A stretch of DNA of 64,000 bases from an uncultured Roseibium sp. (lineage in GTDB: Bacteria; Pseudomonadota; Alphaproteobacteria; Rhizobiales; Stappiaceae), in the NCBI RefSeq assembly GCF_963675985.1, contig NZ_OY780957.1, forward strand, positions 558,001 through 622,000, read 5' to 3'. The translations under genes and the position numbers were made by a program. Positions 50,196 through 57,745 of this stretch are shown here, piece by piece (position 1 is the stretch's first letter; every line of letters starts with the position of its first letter). Under the pieces are notes generated by a model, which saw only the letters and a list, made by a program, of their open reading frames with translations, made no database searches and was not told the DNA's origin.

Positions 50196-50555
50196 TCAGG
50201 CCGCCAGCATCCGGTCCACTTCCTGGACAAGATCCTTCAGGTGGAACGGTTTGGACAGGACCTTGGCATCCTTGGGCGCATCCGATTCCGGATTGAGAGC
50301 CACCGCCGCAAAACCCGTGATGAACATGACCTTGAGGTCCGGGTCCAGTTGCGTTGCCCGTCGGGCCAGCTCGATCCCGTCCATTTCCGGCATGACGATA
50401 TCCGTCAGCAGCAATGAAAACGGCTCTTCGCGCAGGCGCTCGTACGCGCTTTTTCCATTATCGAAAGACACCACGTCGTGACCGGCGTTTTCCAACGCCT
50501 TGGCCAAAAACCGACGCATGTCGTTGTCATCTTCCGCAAGAAGGATACGCGGCAT
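50196..50555 (-). CDS. cpdR: CpdR single-domain response regulator
   Basis: 119 residues from ATG 50553-50555; a longer reading to 50750 is rejected. It is a receiver domain alone: MPRILLAEDDNDMRRFLAKALENAGHDVVSFDNG, the phospho-acceptor Asp in LLLTDIVMPEMDGIELA at about 51, and VLSKPFHLKDLVQEVDRMLAA at the end. This is the CpdR pattern. Unphosphorylated CpdR binds ClpX and primes degradation of CtrA-pathway substrates. RcdA lies at 14082 in the same window. The start faces the N-formylglutamate amidohydrolase gene across 182 bases. Confidence 0.93.
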   Translation of the reverse strand: MPRILLAEDDNDMRRFLAKALENAGHDVVSFDNGKSAYERLREEPFSLLLTDIVMPEMDGIELARRATQLDPDLKVMFITGFAAVALNPESDAPKDAKVLSKPFHLKDLVQEVDRMLAA

Positions 50556-50737
50556 CTTGGTCAACCATTCTTCTCCGTACCGGTGAGGCAGGGACAATCC
50601 ACCTCCCTCGCCGGTTATAGTCCGAAATCCGCGTAAAGATAGGGTGAAACCGTTCTCCAACTGTTTTGCGCCGGTTTCTGTGGACTGCGTGTTGATTCCT
50701 TGGCACCATATAAAGAACATCGAAACGAGGAAGACAT

Positions 50738-51658
50738 TTGCCAAACACAAGCGACGGCGAAACCGCGGATGCGGCGCAGGCCGACTTCAACGGCCTGCCG
50801 GCCTTTGAAGTTCTGGCGCCCGCCGATCAACGCCTGCCCTTTATCTTCAATTCCCCGCATTCCGGTCGCGAGTATCCGGCAAGCTTCCTCGATGCGTCCC
50901 GTCTGGACGAACTCGCGATCCGTCGCTCCGAAGACGCCTATGTCGATCAGCTGTTCATGAACGTCATCGGCATGGGCGCGCCCCTTTTGAAGGCCAACTT
51001 CCCCCGCGCTTATCTGGATGTGAACCGCGAGCCTTATGAGCTCGACCCCAAGATGTTCGACGGTCGCCTGCCGTCTTATGCGAATATCCGCTCCATCCGG
51101 GTGGCCGGAGGCCTCGGTACGGTGGCCCGCGTTGTCAGCGAGGCCCAGGAGATCTACCGGCACCGCCTGCCGGTCAGCGAGGCCCTGACCCGGATCGAGG
51201 ATATCTACAAGCCGTATCACTCAACTTTGCGCCGGCTTCTGGCCCAGACCCACGTTACCTTTGGCCACGCGATCCTGATCGACTGCCATTCGATGCCCTC
51301 GGCCATCAAATGCCAGACGAGCGAAACCAGGCCCGATTTCATTCTCGGCGACCGTTACGGTACGAGCTGCGCCGTCGAACTCACCGATTTCGCGACGGAA
51401 CTGCTGAAGGGGTTCGGCTATACGGTCAGCCGCAACAAGCCCTATGCCGGCGGCTTTATCACGGAACACTACGGCCGGCCTTCGAGCGGACTTCACGCGC
51501 TGCAGATCGAAATCAACCGCGGTCTCTACATGGACGAAGGTACCCACACCCTTCATTCGGGTTTCAGCACCCTTGCGGAACATCTGGCAAGCTTTGCATG
51601 CGAACTCACGGCCATGCCGGATTCCGCCTTCGGCGCCGACTCCATCGCAGCCGAATAA
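50738..51658 (+). CDS. N-formylglutamate amidohydrolase family protein (second copy)
   Basis: 306 residues from TTG 50738, with GAGG eight bases upstream. Family motifs: PFIFNSPHSGREYPASFLDAS, SEDAYVDQLFMNVIGMGAPLLKANFPRAYLDVNREPYELD (HutG-like), HAILIDCHSMPSA (metal His) and LQIEINRGLYMDE. It hydrolyses N-formyl-L-glutamate or similar formyl-amides, but no histidine-degradation genes are near. Divergent from cpdR, a pairing I regard as common in Rhizobiales. Confidence 0.9.
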   Translation: MPNTSDGETADAAQADFNGLPAFEVLAPADQRLPFIFNSPHSGREYPASFLDASRLDELAIRRSEDAYVDQLFMNVIGMGAPLLKANFPRAYLDVNREPYELDPKMFDGRLPSYANIRSIRVAGGLGTVARVVSEAQEIYRHRLPVSEALTRIEDIYKPYHSTLRRLLAQTHVTFGHAILIDCHSMPSAIKCQTSETRPDFILGDRYGTSCAVELTDFATELLKGFGYTVSRNKPYAGGFITEHYGRPSSGLHALQIEINRGLYMDEGTHTLHSGFSTLAEHLASFACELTAMPDSAFGADSIAAE

Positions 51659-51730
51659 CCCGTCTCCTGCGCCTGCCCGAAATCCCCCGCAGCCACCATT
51701 GTCACCAGGTGAAAAACTCGATAAACGAGC

Positions 51731-51762
51731 AAAAAAAAGGCCGCACTCAAAAAGAGGCGGCC
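51731..51762 (-). terminator. Rho-independent terminator
   Basis: The 6-base stem GGCCGC / GCGGCC has a 12-base loop and is followed on the minus strand by eight T. It ends the candidate small RNA. Confidence 0.8.
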
Positions 51763-51821
51763 CGAGTCTAGGGAGGAAACGCCCAAGGAGGGCGGCGCTA
51801 GTAGGAAAGATCCTTTCGCGC
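51731..51821 (-). ncRNA. Candidate trans-acting small RNA with anti-Shine-Dalgarno motifs
   Basis: The minus strand shows a -35-like TTGACC (51851-51856), a 17-base spacer and a weak -10 (GAATTT). The predicted RNA has hairpin GAAAG-gat-CTTTC (51805-51817), hairpin GCCC-tcctt-GGGC (51781-51793), single-stranded TTCCTCCCTAGA and a terminator with stem GGCCGC / GCGGCC (51739-51762) followed by eight T. The CCTCCTT and CCTCCCT motifs are typical of anti-Shine-Dalgarno small RNAs such as the alpha-r14 family in rhizobia and Rhodobacter. No ORF with protein-like pattern overlaps it. Confidence 0.55.
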
Positions 51822-52012
51822 TGCAACAAATTCGCATTGCGTTGCACAAAGGTCAAGCCTACCTTGTAGGCAGGACGTGCCCGAAATTAGGGCACCGACC
51901 TTTTGCCTGGCGCGTCTTTGTTGCTTCAACCAATTTAAGTCACTGACCTAAAAAGAAAATGAGGCAAACTGACGCCTCCAGGCGCATTGCACCCGGTATA
52001 CAGGCATTCGAA

Positions 52013-52819
52013 ATGAACAACCCAGCCATGCAATTATCGCATACTTACGCCGATTTTCTGGACCGGCTCGCCGATGCCGCGGAGGCAGCGATCATGCCGC
52101 ACTTCCGATCGGGGCATGATGTCGAGAATAAACTTGATTCGGGTTTCGATCCGGTGACGGTCGCTGACCGTGCCGGAGAGGAGGCCATGCGGGTTCTGAT
52201 CAATGCGGAGTTTCCCGATCACGGCATCCTGGGCGAAGAGCACGGCCCGGAAAAGCTCGATGCCGAAAACGTCTGGATCCTGGACCCGATCGACGGCACC
52301 CGGGCCTTCATCACCGGACTGCCCACCTGGGGCACGCTGATCGGGCTGCGCACCAATGGCCGCGCTTGTCTCGGCATGATGGCCCAGCCTTATGTGAAGG
52401 AACGTTATGCGGGCGACGGCACATCGGCCTGGTATACGGGCCCGATCGGTCAGCGGCAGTTGAAAACCCGAGCCTGCGAACGGATCGAGGACGCGGTCAT
52501 GCTGACGACCGCGCCGGAGCTCTTTTCCGGTGCCGAGCAGCCGGCGTTTGATGCCATTGCCAAGGCCACGACCCTGACCCGTTTCGGCACCGACTGTTAC
52601 GGCTACTGCATGGTCGCAGCCGGCATGGCCGACCTGGTGATTGAATCCGGTCTCAAGGCTTATGATATCGCGGCCCTCGTTCCGGTTATCGAAGGGGCCG
52701 GCGGCGTCGTGACCACATGGGCGGGCAACTCACCGGTGGACGGCGGACAGATCCTGGCCTGCGGTGACCCCCGCCTGCATGAAAAGGTCCTGCGCATGCT
52801 GGAAGGCGCGGCGGTCTAG
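52013..52819 (+). CDS. hisN: Inositol-monophosphatase-family histidinol-phosphatase (HisN-type)
   Basis: 268 residues from ATG 52013; ATG 51959 or 52028 are also possible and none has a strong ribosome site. Motifs: FPDHGILGEEHGPE (EE metal site), WILDPIDGTRAFITGLPTWGTLIGL (DPIDGTR rather than DGTTN, as in the histidinol-phosphatase clade) and LKAYDIAALVPVIEGAGGVVTTW. It should dephosphorylate histidinol phosphate in histidine synthesis, or related sugar phosphates. No other his gene is near. It faces the candidate small RNA promoter. Confidence 0.82.
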   Translation: MNNPAMQLSHTYADFLDRLADAAEAAIMPHFRSGHDVENKLDSGFDPVTVADRAGEEAMRVLINAEFPDHGILGEEHGPEKLDAENVWILDPIDGTRAFITGLPTWGTLIGLRTNGRACLGMMAQPYVKERYAGDGTSAWYTGPIGQRQLKTRACERIEDAVMLTTAPELFSGAEQPAFDAIAKATTLTRFGTDCYGYCMVAAGMADLVIESGLKAYDIAALVPVIEGAGGVVTTWAGNSPVDGGQILACGDPRLHEKVLRMLEGAAV

Positions 52820-52844
52820 GATACGGACCCGTAAGACGGCTTCG

Positions 52845-53891
52845 TCACTCGTAGTCGGAGCCGGGCACGAACGCATCGAACGCCGTCCAGAACTGATCCC
52901 TGTATACATCCGCTTCGGTCAGCAGCTCATGCTCCGCTCCGGCGATCTCGATGTATCCGGTCGCCCGGCAGCGGGAGGCGAACTCCTCGGTCGCCCTCGT
53001 CGAAACGATACGATCGTTGCCTGCGGCAATAATCAGGCAAGGCAGCATGATCTTCTGGCCCGCGTCGCGGCGGCGGAAGGACAGCATGCAGCGGGCCGCG
53101 CTGTGCAGCCAGCCGATGGTTGGGGATCCGACGCCAAGTTCAGGCGCGGCGGTCAGCACCGCGTTGAACCGGGCAAACCGGTCATGATCGCTTGTCTGCC
53201 TGTTGGCCGCGAAGGGAATGAGGAAATTGCGGTTGCCGCCGGGCACGAAGGCTCGGGCCAACCCGATCCAGGAAAAAATCGCGGCCAGGGGAAAGGCGAT
53301 CCGCTCCAGGAAGTTCCGGGCGCCGGGTGTATATCTGGCAACCTCCGGCTTCGGATACCGCCCGAAGGTCAGCATTTTCAAAAGCCGGTACAAGCCCGGC
53401 CGTTTGCTCTTCAGATTGAGATCCGCCAGCCCCATCAGCGGCGAAATCAGAACGGCCCGGTCCAGCATCGTGCGCAGGCGGCCCGAATCCGACAGAAGCA
53501 CCGATGCGCCCGTCGAATGGGCCAGGGCGAAATGCGGTCCCGGATACTCGGTGAGCGACACCTTTTTCAGAACCGTCTCCAGATCCTGACGGTACTGCCG
53601 GAAGCCGGAAATGTGCCCCCTGGCGGAATTGCGCAGGGACCGTTGCGATCCCCCCTGGCCGCGCCAGTCGAACGTAATCACGGCGAAGCCCCGCTCGCGC
53701 AGGTCCTGGATGGTCTCGAAATATTTCTCGATGAATTCCGCCCGCCCCTGAAGCAGGGTTACCGTTCCACGGCGCCTGCCGCCGACGGAACCCCAGTGCG
53801 CATAACGCAATTCGGTGCCGTCCGGTGTTGTGATCATGCCGGTGACCGCGCCGTCGGGAATGGGGTTTTCGGGATGATCGATCAGGGTCAT
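52845..53891 (-). CDS. Alpha/beta-hydrolase (lysophospholipase/monoacylglycerol-lipase-like)
   Basis: 348 residues, no signal peptide. Pattern: GTELRYAHWGSVGGRRRGTVTLLQGRAEFIEKYFETIQDLRERGFAVITFDWRGQGGS, then the nucleophile elbow FALAHSTGASVLL (Ser in HSTGA, with Ala for the second Gly), a lid region, and NDRIVSTRATEEFASRC with a late His in AGAEHELLTE. It hydrolyses lysophospholipids or monoglycerides by family. Neighbouring genes give no hint. The ribosome site is weak. Confidence 0.85.
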   Translation of the reverse strand: MTLIDHPENPIPDGAVTGMITTPDGTELRYAHWGSVGGRRRGTVTLLQGRAEFIEKYFETIQDLRERGFAVITFDWRGQGGSQRSLRNSARGHISGFRQYRQDLETVLKKVSLTEYPGPHFALAHSTGASVLLSDSGRLRTMLDRAVLISPLMGLADLNLKSKRPGLYRLLKMLTFGRYPKPEVARYTPGARNFLERIAFPLAAIFSWIGLARAFVPGGNRNFLIPFAANRQTSDHDRFARFNAVLTAAPELGVGSPTIGWLHSAARCMLSFRRRDAGQKIMLPCLIIAAGNDRIVSTRATEEFASRCRATGYIEIAGAEHELLTEADVYRDQFWTAFDAFVPGSDYE

Positions 53892-53950
53892 GCGGCAACT
53901 TGCAAAGGAATCGGTTCCTCACTGATACCTTCGGCCGATCCCGTGCTCAA

Positions 53951-53986
53951 CCGGAAACGGGCGCCCCTGCGTCAGGGGCGCCTGTT
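53951..53986. terminator. Bidirectional terminator-like hairpin
   Basis: The 10-base stem GGCGCCCCTG / CAGGGGCGCC with a 3-base loop is followed by TGTTTTCT on the plus strand and CGTTTCC on the minus strand. It ends the His-rich secreted protein gene at 53995. Confidence 0.7.
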
Positions 53987-53994
53987 TTCTGTGT

Positions 53995-54402
53995 TCACCA
54001 GCGGCGACCGCCGTGATGACGATGGGTCACATGCTTGCGCAGGATCCGGCCGTTGAAGGCATCGACCACCAGCCGGACCGGAGCGCCGCGCCAGCCGCGC
54101 GCCTTGACCACATAGACCGGGCCACGTGCATCAACGATGCGGACACGGTGGAAGCCACGATGCTTCAGGCTACGGCGGATCTGGCGCGGCCCCATACGGC
54201 CCCAGTGGCCCGGACGGTCACCATGCCAGTGGCGGCCGCCGCCATGCCCGCCGCGGAAACCGGCTTTCTGGATCGCGACCGCTTCCGGAGCCTTGAACTG
54301 GGCGCCTGCGGCCTGTGCGGATGCGGCACCGCCCAGAGAAACGGCGGTGATTAGAAATGCACCGGCCAGCGGTGCGGAAACGAGGGACTTCAAAATGGAC
54401 AT
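53995..54402 (-). CDS. Secreted His/Arg/Gly-rich protein (PepSY-like)
   Basis: 135 residues with a signal peptide (about 1-31, ending ASAQA). A His/Gly-rich linker (GGHGGGRHWHGDRPGHWGR) is followed by a basic PepSY-like segment (IRRSLKHRGFHRVRIVDARGPVYVVKARGWRGAPVRLVVDAFNGRIL). The His cluster suggests metal binding, perhaps nickel or copper. AGGAGATCCGTT precedes the ATG. No named family could be fixed. Confidence 0.75.
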   Translation of the reverse strand: MSILKSLVSAPLAGAFLITAVSLGGAASAQAAGAQFKAPEAVAIQKAGFRGGHGGGRHWHGDRPGHWGRMGPRQIRRSLKHRGFHRVRIVDARGPVYVVKARGWRGAPVRLVVDAFNGRILRKHVTHRHHGGRRW

Positions 54403-54552
54403 AACGGATCTCCTTTTCTCATCGCCAACCCTGTGCCGGCGTTGAAGACAAGATGACCCTTTGCGGTTGAACGTAACCGGAAGGCCTTGTTCATACCCCG
54501 TTCAGCTTCCAGGCTCTTGCCTGGGCCCGTGCAAAAGAGCCGGCTTTTGCCT

Positions 54553-54581
54553 CTTGAAAGCGAATTTTCCCGTTCCCATCT
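54553..54581 (+). promoter_or_regulatory. Sigma-32 heat-shock promoter
   Basis: CTTGAAA (54553-54559) and CCCATCT (54575-54581) are separated by 15 bases, a close fit to the sigma-32 consensus CTTGAAA-N11-16-CCCATnT. The predicted start near 54588 leaves a leader of about 105 bases before hsp20. Confidence 0.75.
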
Positions 54582-54667
54582 CTTGGAGGCAGGCGCCAAA
54601 CGGGCCTGCACTACAAAGACTGTCCGCGTCCCGCCGAAGTCGGGGGACCATGGAAGTCAGTGGAAAC

Positions 54668-54696
54668 GTTGCTCATTAGAAGAGGACAAGACCATG
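54668..54696 (+). promoter_or_regulatory. ROSE-like RNA thermometer (3' hairpin)
   Basis: In the hsp20 leader, GTTGCTC (54668-54674) can pair with GAGGAC (54682-54687), which holds the Shine-Dalgarno AGAGGA of hsp20. The pairing leaves the G of UUGCU bulged opposite the ribosome site, the hallmark of the ROSE 3' hairpin. Melting on heating would free the site. The rest of the leader (54588-54667) contains further GC-rich hairpins. Confidence 0.65.
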
Positions 54697-55140
54697 CGTC
54701 ATTTTGATTTTACCCCCCTGCACCGTTCGACGATCGGCTTCGATCGCCTGTTCTCCATGCTTGATTCGGCAAACTCCGAAACGCCGAGCTATCCGCCGTA
54801 CAACATCGAGCGGACCGACGAGAACAATTACCGCATCACCATGGCCGTCGCCGGCTTTGGCGAAGCCGACCTGTCGCTGGAAGCCAAGGAACACGTGCTG
54901 ACGATCAAGGGTGAGAAGAAGGACGAAGACGAAAACCGCGACATTCTCTATCGCGGCATCGCTTCGCGCGCCTTCGAACGCCGTTTCCAGCTTGCCGAAC
55001 ACGTGCGTGTGGAAGGCGCCCATCTGGAAAACGGCCTCCTGCACATCGACCTCGTCCGCGAGCTTCCCGAAGCCATGAAGCCGCGCAAGATCGAAATCGG
55101 CTCCAGCACGCCGAAGCAGATCGAAACCAAGGCTCACTAA
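54694..55140 (+). CDS. Small heat-shock protein Hsp20 (IbpA type)
   Basis: 148 residues from ATG 54694; the longer reading to 54487 is rejected. It is class A Hsp20: MRHFDFTPLHRSTIGFDRLF, PPYNIERTDENNYRITMAVAGFGEADLSLEAKEHVLTIKGEKKDEDE (alpha-crystallin domain) and the C-terminal region ending SSTPKQIETKAH, with the IxI-like motif replaced. It holds unfolded proteins during heat stress. It is preceded by a sigma-32 promoter and ROSE-like hairpin, so it is heat-regulated at two levels. Confidence 0.93.
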   Translation: MRHFDFTPLHRSTIGFDRLFSMLDSANSETPSYPPYNIERTDENNYRITMAVAGFGEADLSLEAKEHVLTIKGEKKDEDENRDILYRGIASRAFERRFQLAEHVRVEGAHLENGLLHIDLVRELPEAMKPRKIEIGSSTPKQIETKAH

Positions 55141-55187
55141 CCAGCTCCGGCTTCGCCTGAAAAGACGGAGACCGTCAGAGCCGAAAA

Positions 55188-55219
55188 GGGCGCTCGGGAG
55201 ACCGGGCGCCCTGTTTCGT
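55188..55219. terminator. Terminator-like hairpin of hsp20 / threonine aldolase
   Basis: The stem GGGCGCxCGG / CCGGGCGCCC has one mismatch and a short loop and is followed by TGTTTCGTTT. It lies between the convergent hsp20 and ltaE genes. Confidence 0.7.
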
Positions 55220-55232
55220 TTCCGGAGCTAGT

Positions 55233-56288
55233 TCATGTCCCGGCCAGATGGCTCAGGAAAAGATCCACATCCGCCTCGATCGTGGCGAAACTCGTCACCA
55301 GTCGAAGACAGACTTCGTCGGCTTCAGGCCTTTTATCCGCTGGCACGCCGCTTGCCGGCCATTCATAGAAAAAGGCCCCCGCGGCCTTTAGCCGTTCGGC
55401 GTCCGCCTTCTTCAGGATCGGAAACAGTTCGTTGGCCTCCACCGGCCATGCCGTGCGTCCACCGGCTGCGCGGATGCCGTCGGCCAACTTCTGTGCCATG
55501 CCGTTGGCGTTGGCTGCGGTCTCCAGCCAGTTGTCGTCGGCCAGATAGCCCTCGAACTGAGCGGCGATGAACCGGCTCTTGGAAAACAGGTGCCCGGCAC
55601 GCTTGCGCGCATACTCAAAGCCCTTCGCCGCCTCCTTGTCGAAAAAGACGACGGCCTCCGCACACCAGCAGCCGTTCTTGGTCGCTCCGAAGGACAGCAC
55701 ATCGACACCCGCCCGCCAGGTCATGTCCGCCGGCGTACACCCAAGAGACACAAGCGCATTGGCAAAGCGGGCGCCATCCATGTGAAGCGCCAGGTCCCTC
55801 GTGTCCGCGACCGCCCTGATCGCCCGAATCTCATCAAGACTGTGGATCGTTCCGCTTTCGGTCGCCTGGGTGATAGACACCGCTGCGGCCTGCCCATGAT
55901 GGACGACACCTTCCGGGAAGCCTGCAATTGCCTTTTCCAGCGCCTGCGGCGACATTTTTCCATTGTCGCCGGGAACGGAGACCAGCTTGCCGCCGCCGGT
56001 CAGGAATTCCGGACAGCCGCATTCATCGACCTGAATATGCGCGTCCGGATGGCAGAAGAACGCCGCGCCCGGCTTCGTATAGGCCGACAGCGCCAGTGCG
56101 TTCGCCGCGGATCCGGTGCCGACGAAAAAAACGGCGACCTCACGCTCGAAAACTTCCGAGAGCCTGTCCGTTACGGATTTGGAGACCGGATCCACGCCGT
56201 AGGACGGCACGGCTCCGGCTTGATGGCGGGCCAGGGCAGCCATCACCGGCTCCGTGGCTCCCGCCCAATTGTCACTGGCGAAGTTCAT
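55233..56288 (-). CDS. ltaE: Low-specificity L-threonine aldolase
   Basis: 351 residues, PLP-dependent fold type I. Motifs: MNFASDNWAGATEPVMAALA at the start, AAVSITQATESGTIHSLDEIRAI, LHMDGARFANALVSLG and the PLP-Lys in VLSFGATKNGCWCAEAVVFF at about 195-205. It cleaves L-threonine or allo-threonine to glycine and acetaldehyde. It converges with hsp20 and is followed at its start side by the bufferin operon on the same strand, after a terminator. Confidence 0.93.
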   Translation of the reverse strand: MNFASDNWAGATEPVMAALARHQAGAVPSYGVDPVSKSVTDRLSEVFEREVAVFFVGTGSAANALALSAYTKPGAAFFCHPDAHIQVDECGCPEFLTGGGKLVSVPGDNGKMSPQALEKAIAGFPEGVVHHGQAAAVSITQATESGTIHSLDEIRAIRAVADTRDLALHMDGARFANALVSLGCTPADMTWRAGVDVLSFGATKNGCWCAEAVVFFDKEAAKGFEYARKRAGHLFSKSRFIAAQFEGYLADDNWLETAANANGMAQKLADGIRAAGGRTAWPVEANELFPILKKADAERLKAAGAFFYEWPASGVPADKRPEADEVCLRLVTSFATIEADVDLFLSHLAGT

Positions 56289-56325
56289 GCCCCGGTTTAA
56301 TCAGTTATCCCGACACCCGGCAAGA

Positions 56326-56354
56326 ACACAAAAGAGACGTTCGTTACCGTCTCT
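56326..56354 (-). terminator. Rho-independent terminator of the bufferin operon
   Basis: The stem AGAGACG / CGTCTCT with an 8-base loop overlaps the last bases of the DoxX gene and leads on the minus strand into TTTTGTG. Confidence 0.7.
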
Positions 56355-56931
56355 AATAGTAATAGCGCTCGCGCCTGCGGTAGTAGGATCCGAGCAGGGC
56401 ATCGAGCGACAGGTATCCGCCCCCCTTCAACGCCGGCACCAGCAGCACGAAGATCCACATCAGCCGCTGATCGGCAATGAGCGACCCCGGGTTGCCGTCG
56501 AACAGCGCCCCGATCGTCTCCGCCCCGACGTGATGGCCGGTGATGTCCACATAGGTCATGACGACCACGAAAACGATCATGCCAAGGCTGGCCGCACGCG
56601 TGAACAGGCCGACGGTGATCAGCACGGGAAGAATGAACTCCGCCCAGGTGCCGAGCAGGACGATCAGCCCGTAAGGGAAAAACGGGATCTGGCTGGTGTC
56701 GTAGCTGACCTTCTCCATCAGCGTCGGCAGGATCTGGGCGTAAGCTCCGTCGCTCGGCGACAGAAAGCCGAGCGGGCCGTTGCCGATCTTGGTCAGTCCG
56801 GAATTGATGAAATAGACGAGCAGGACGCTGGCGAACACGAACCGGGCGGCAAGGCCGAGCAGCCACCCGTTGGTCAGGCGCTCCAACCCGCCGAAGAAGC
56901 CGCCGTAAAGCCTCGTGAAAAAACCGATCAT
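56353..56931 (-). CDS. DoxX family membrane protein of the bufferin operon
   Basis: 192 residues from ATG 56929-56931; the longer reading to 57117 runs into bufC and is rejected. Four membrane helices are visible (FVFASVLLVYFINSGLTKIG, LIVLLGTWAEFILPVLITVGLF, LGMIVFVVVMTYVDITG, and LMWIFVLLVPALKGGG). DoxX proteins are frequent members of bufferin operons and are thought to serve a redox role. It is the last gene of the operon: bufA, bufB, bufC, doxX. The C-terminus is basic and Tyr-rich. Confidence 0.88.
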   Translation of the reverse strand: MIGFFTRLYGGFFGGLERLTNGWLLGLAARFVFASVLLVYFINSGLTKIGNGPLGFLSPSDGAYAQILPTLMEKVSYDTSQIPFFPYGLIVLLGTWAEFILPVLITVGLFTRAASLGMIVFVVVMTYVDITGHHVGAETIGALFDGNPGSLIADQRLMWIFVLLVPALKGGGYLSLDALLGSYYRRRERYYY

Positions 56932-56944
56932 ATCTTCCCCTCTA

Positions 56945-57745
56945 TCAAGCTGCCCGATCCGCCGGCGGGTCATTCGCGACAAGGCCGGAGAAGGCTCCCG
57001 CGGACAGGAAATCGGACAGGCACCCAGACAAATCGAATTCAGGTATCTCTGCAAGGGCCTTGTTGGCGGCCTCTTGCAGGGTATATGTTTCAAGTGCCCG
57101 GAAAAACAGATCCGCACCCGGGCGCATTAGGTTCAACCCGACGTCCAGCTCGGGCCGGGCAATCAGCACGCTTTCGGATGTTTCAAGATCGACCGCCGGC
57201 GGATCTTCGGGCGCAAACCGGTTGGCCAGCGCAATCGACAGGATCGGCCAGCGCGAATTTATACAGCACGCGGCCGGATGGATCTTGAAACGGACCTCGC
57301 CGACACTCTCGGGCGCCACCGAACCCAGCAACTGCGGATCGAGCGGTTCGGCATCTGCCGCGTGATAGGCCTGAAGCCAGGCCCATTCCAGACGCGCCAC
57401 ATCGGCCAGATACGGATACCGGCCAAGCGGCGGGAAGGTCTCGATGAAATCGGCAAACACAGCCCCATACCACAGAAGCACCGGCGAGTTAGGCGGATGG
57501 TCGATGACGAAGCTGCGTGCGAGCGCCTTGAAATAGTCCTCGCCGAGCAGCCGTTCGACGGCCGGATACGTCTGCGCAAGCGCCTCCGTCAGGCTGACGA
57601 TCACGTTGTTGCGGTAGACGTTGAAGCGTTTGGGCGCAGGCTTGCCATCGGGTCCGACGATCCCGTCCGGAACCGGCAGATCCGCATCTGTCAGCGCGGC
57701 AGAAAACAATGACACCGTATCTTGTGTTTCCGGATCAGACAGCAC
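56945..57745 (-). CDS. bufC: BufC/DUF2063 partner of the MNIO (HvfC-like)
   Basis: 266 residues, matching the DUF2063 (putative DNA-binding domain, HvfC) family: LFSAALTDADLPVPDG, FNVYRNNVIVSLTEALAQTYPAVERLLGEDYFKALARSFV, LWYGAVFADFIETFPPLGRYPYLADVARLEWAWLQAYHA. In this family it works with the MNIO on the precursor peptide, the DNA-binding name being historical. Its start overlaps the stop of bufB by 11 bases (57735-57745), indicating translational coupling. DoxX follows after 13 bases. Confidence 0.9.
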   Translation of the reverse strand: MLSDPETQDTVSLFSAALTDADLPVPDGIVGPDGKPAPKRFNVYRNNVIVSLTEALAQTYPAVERLLGEDYFKALARSFVIDHPPNSPVLLWYGAVFADFIETFPPLGRYPYLADVARLEWAWLQAYHAADAEPLDPQLLGSVAPESVGEVRFKIHPAACCINSRWPILSIALANRFAPEDPPAVDLETSESVLIARPELDVGLNLMRPGADLFFRALETYTLQEAANKALAEIPEFDLSGCLSDFLSAGAFSGLVANDPPADRAA

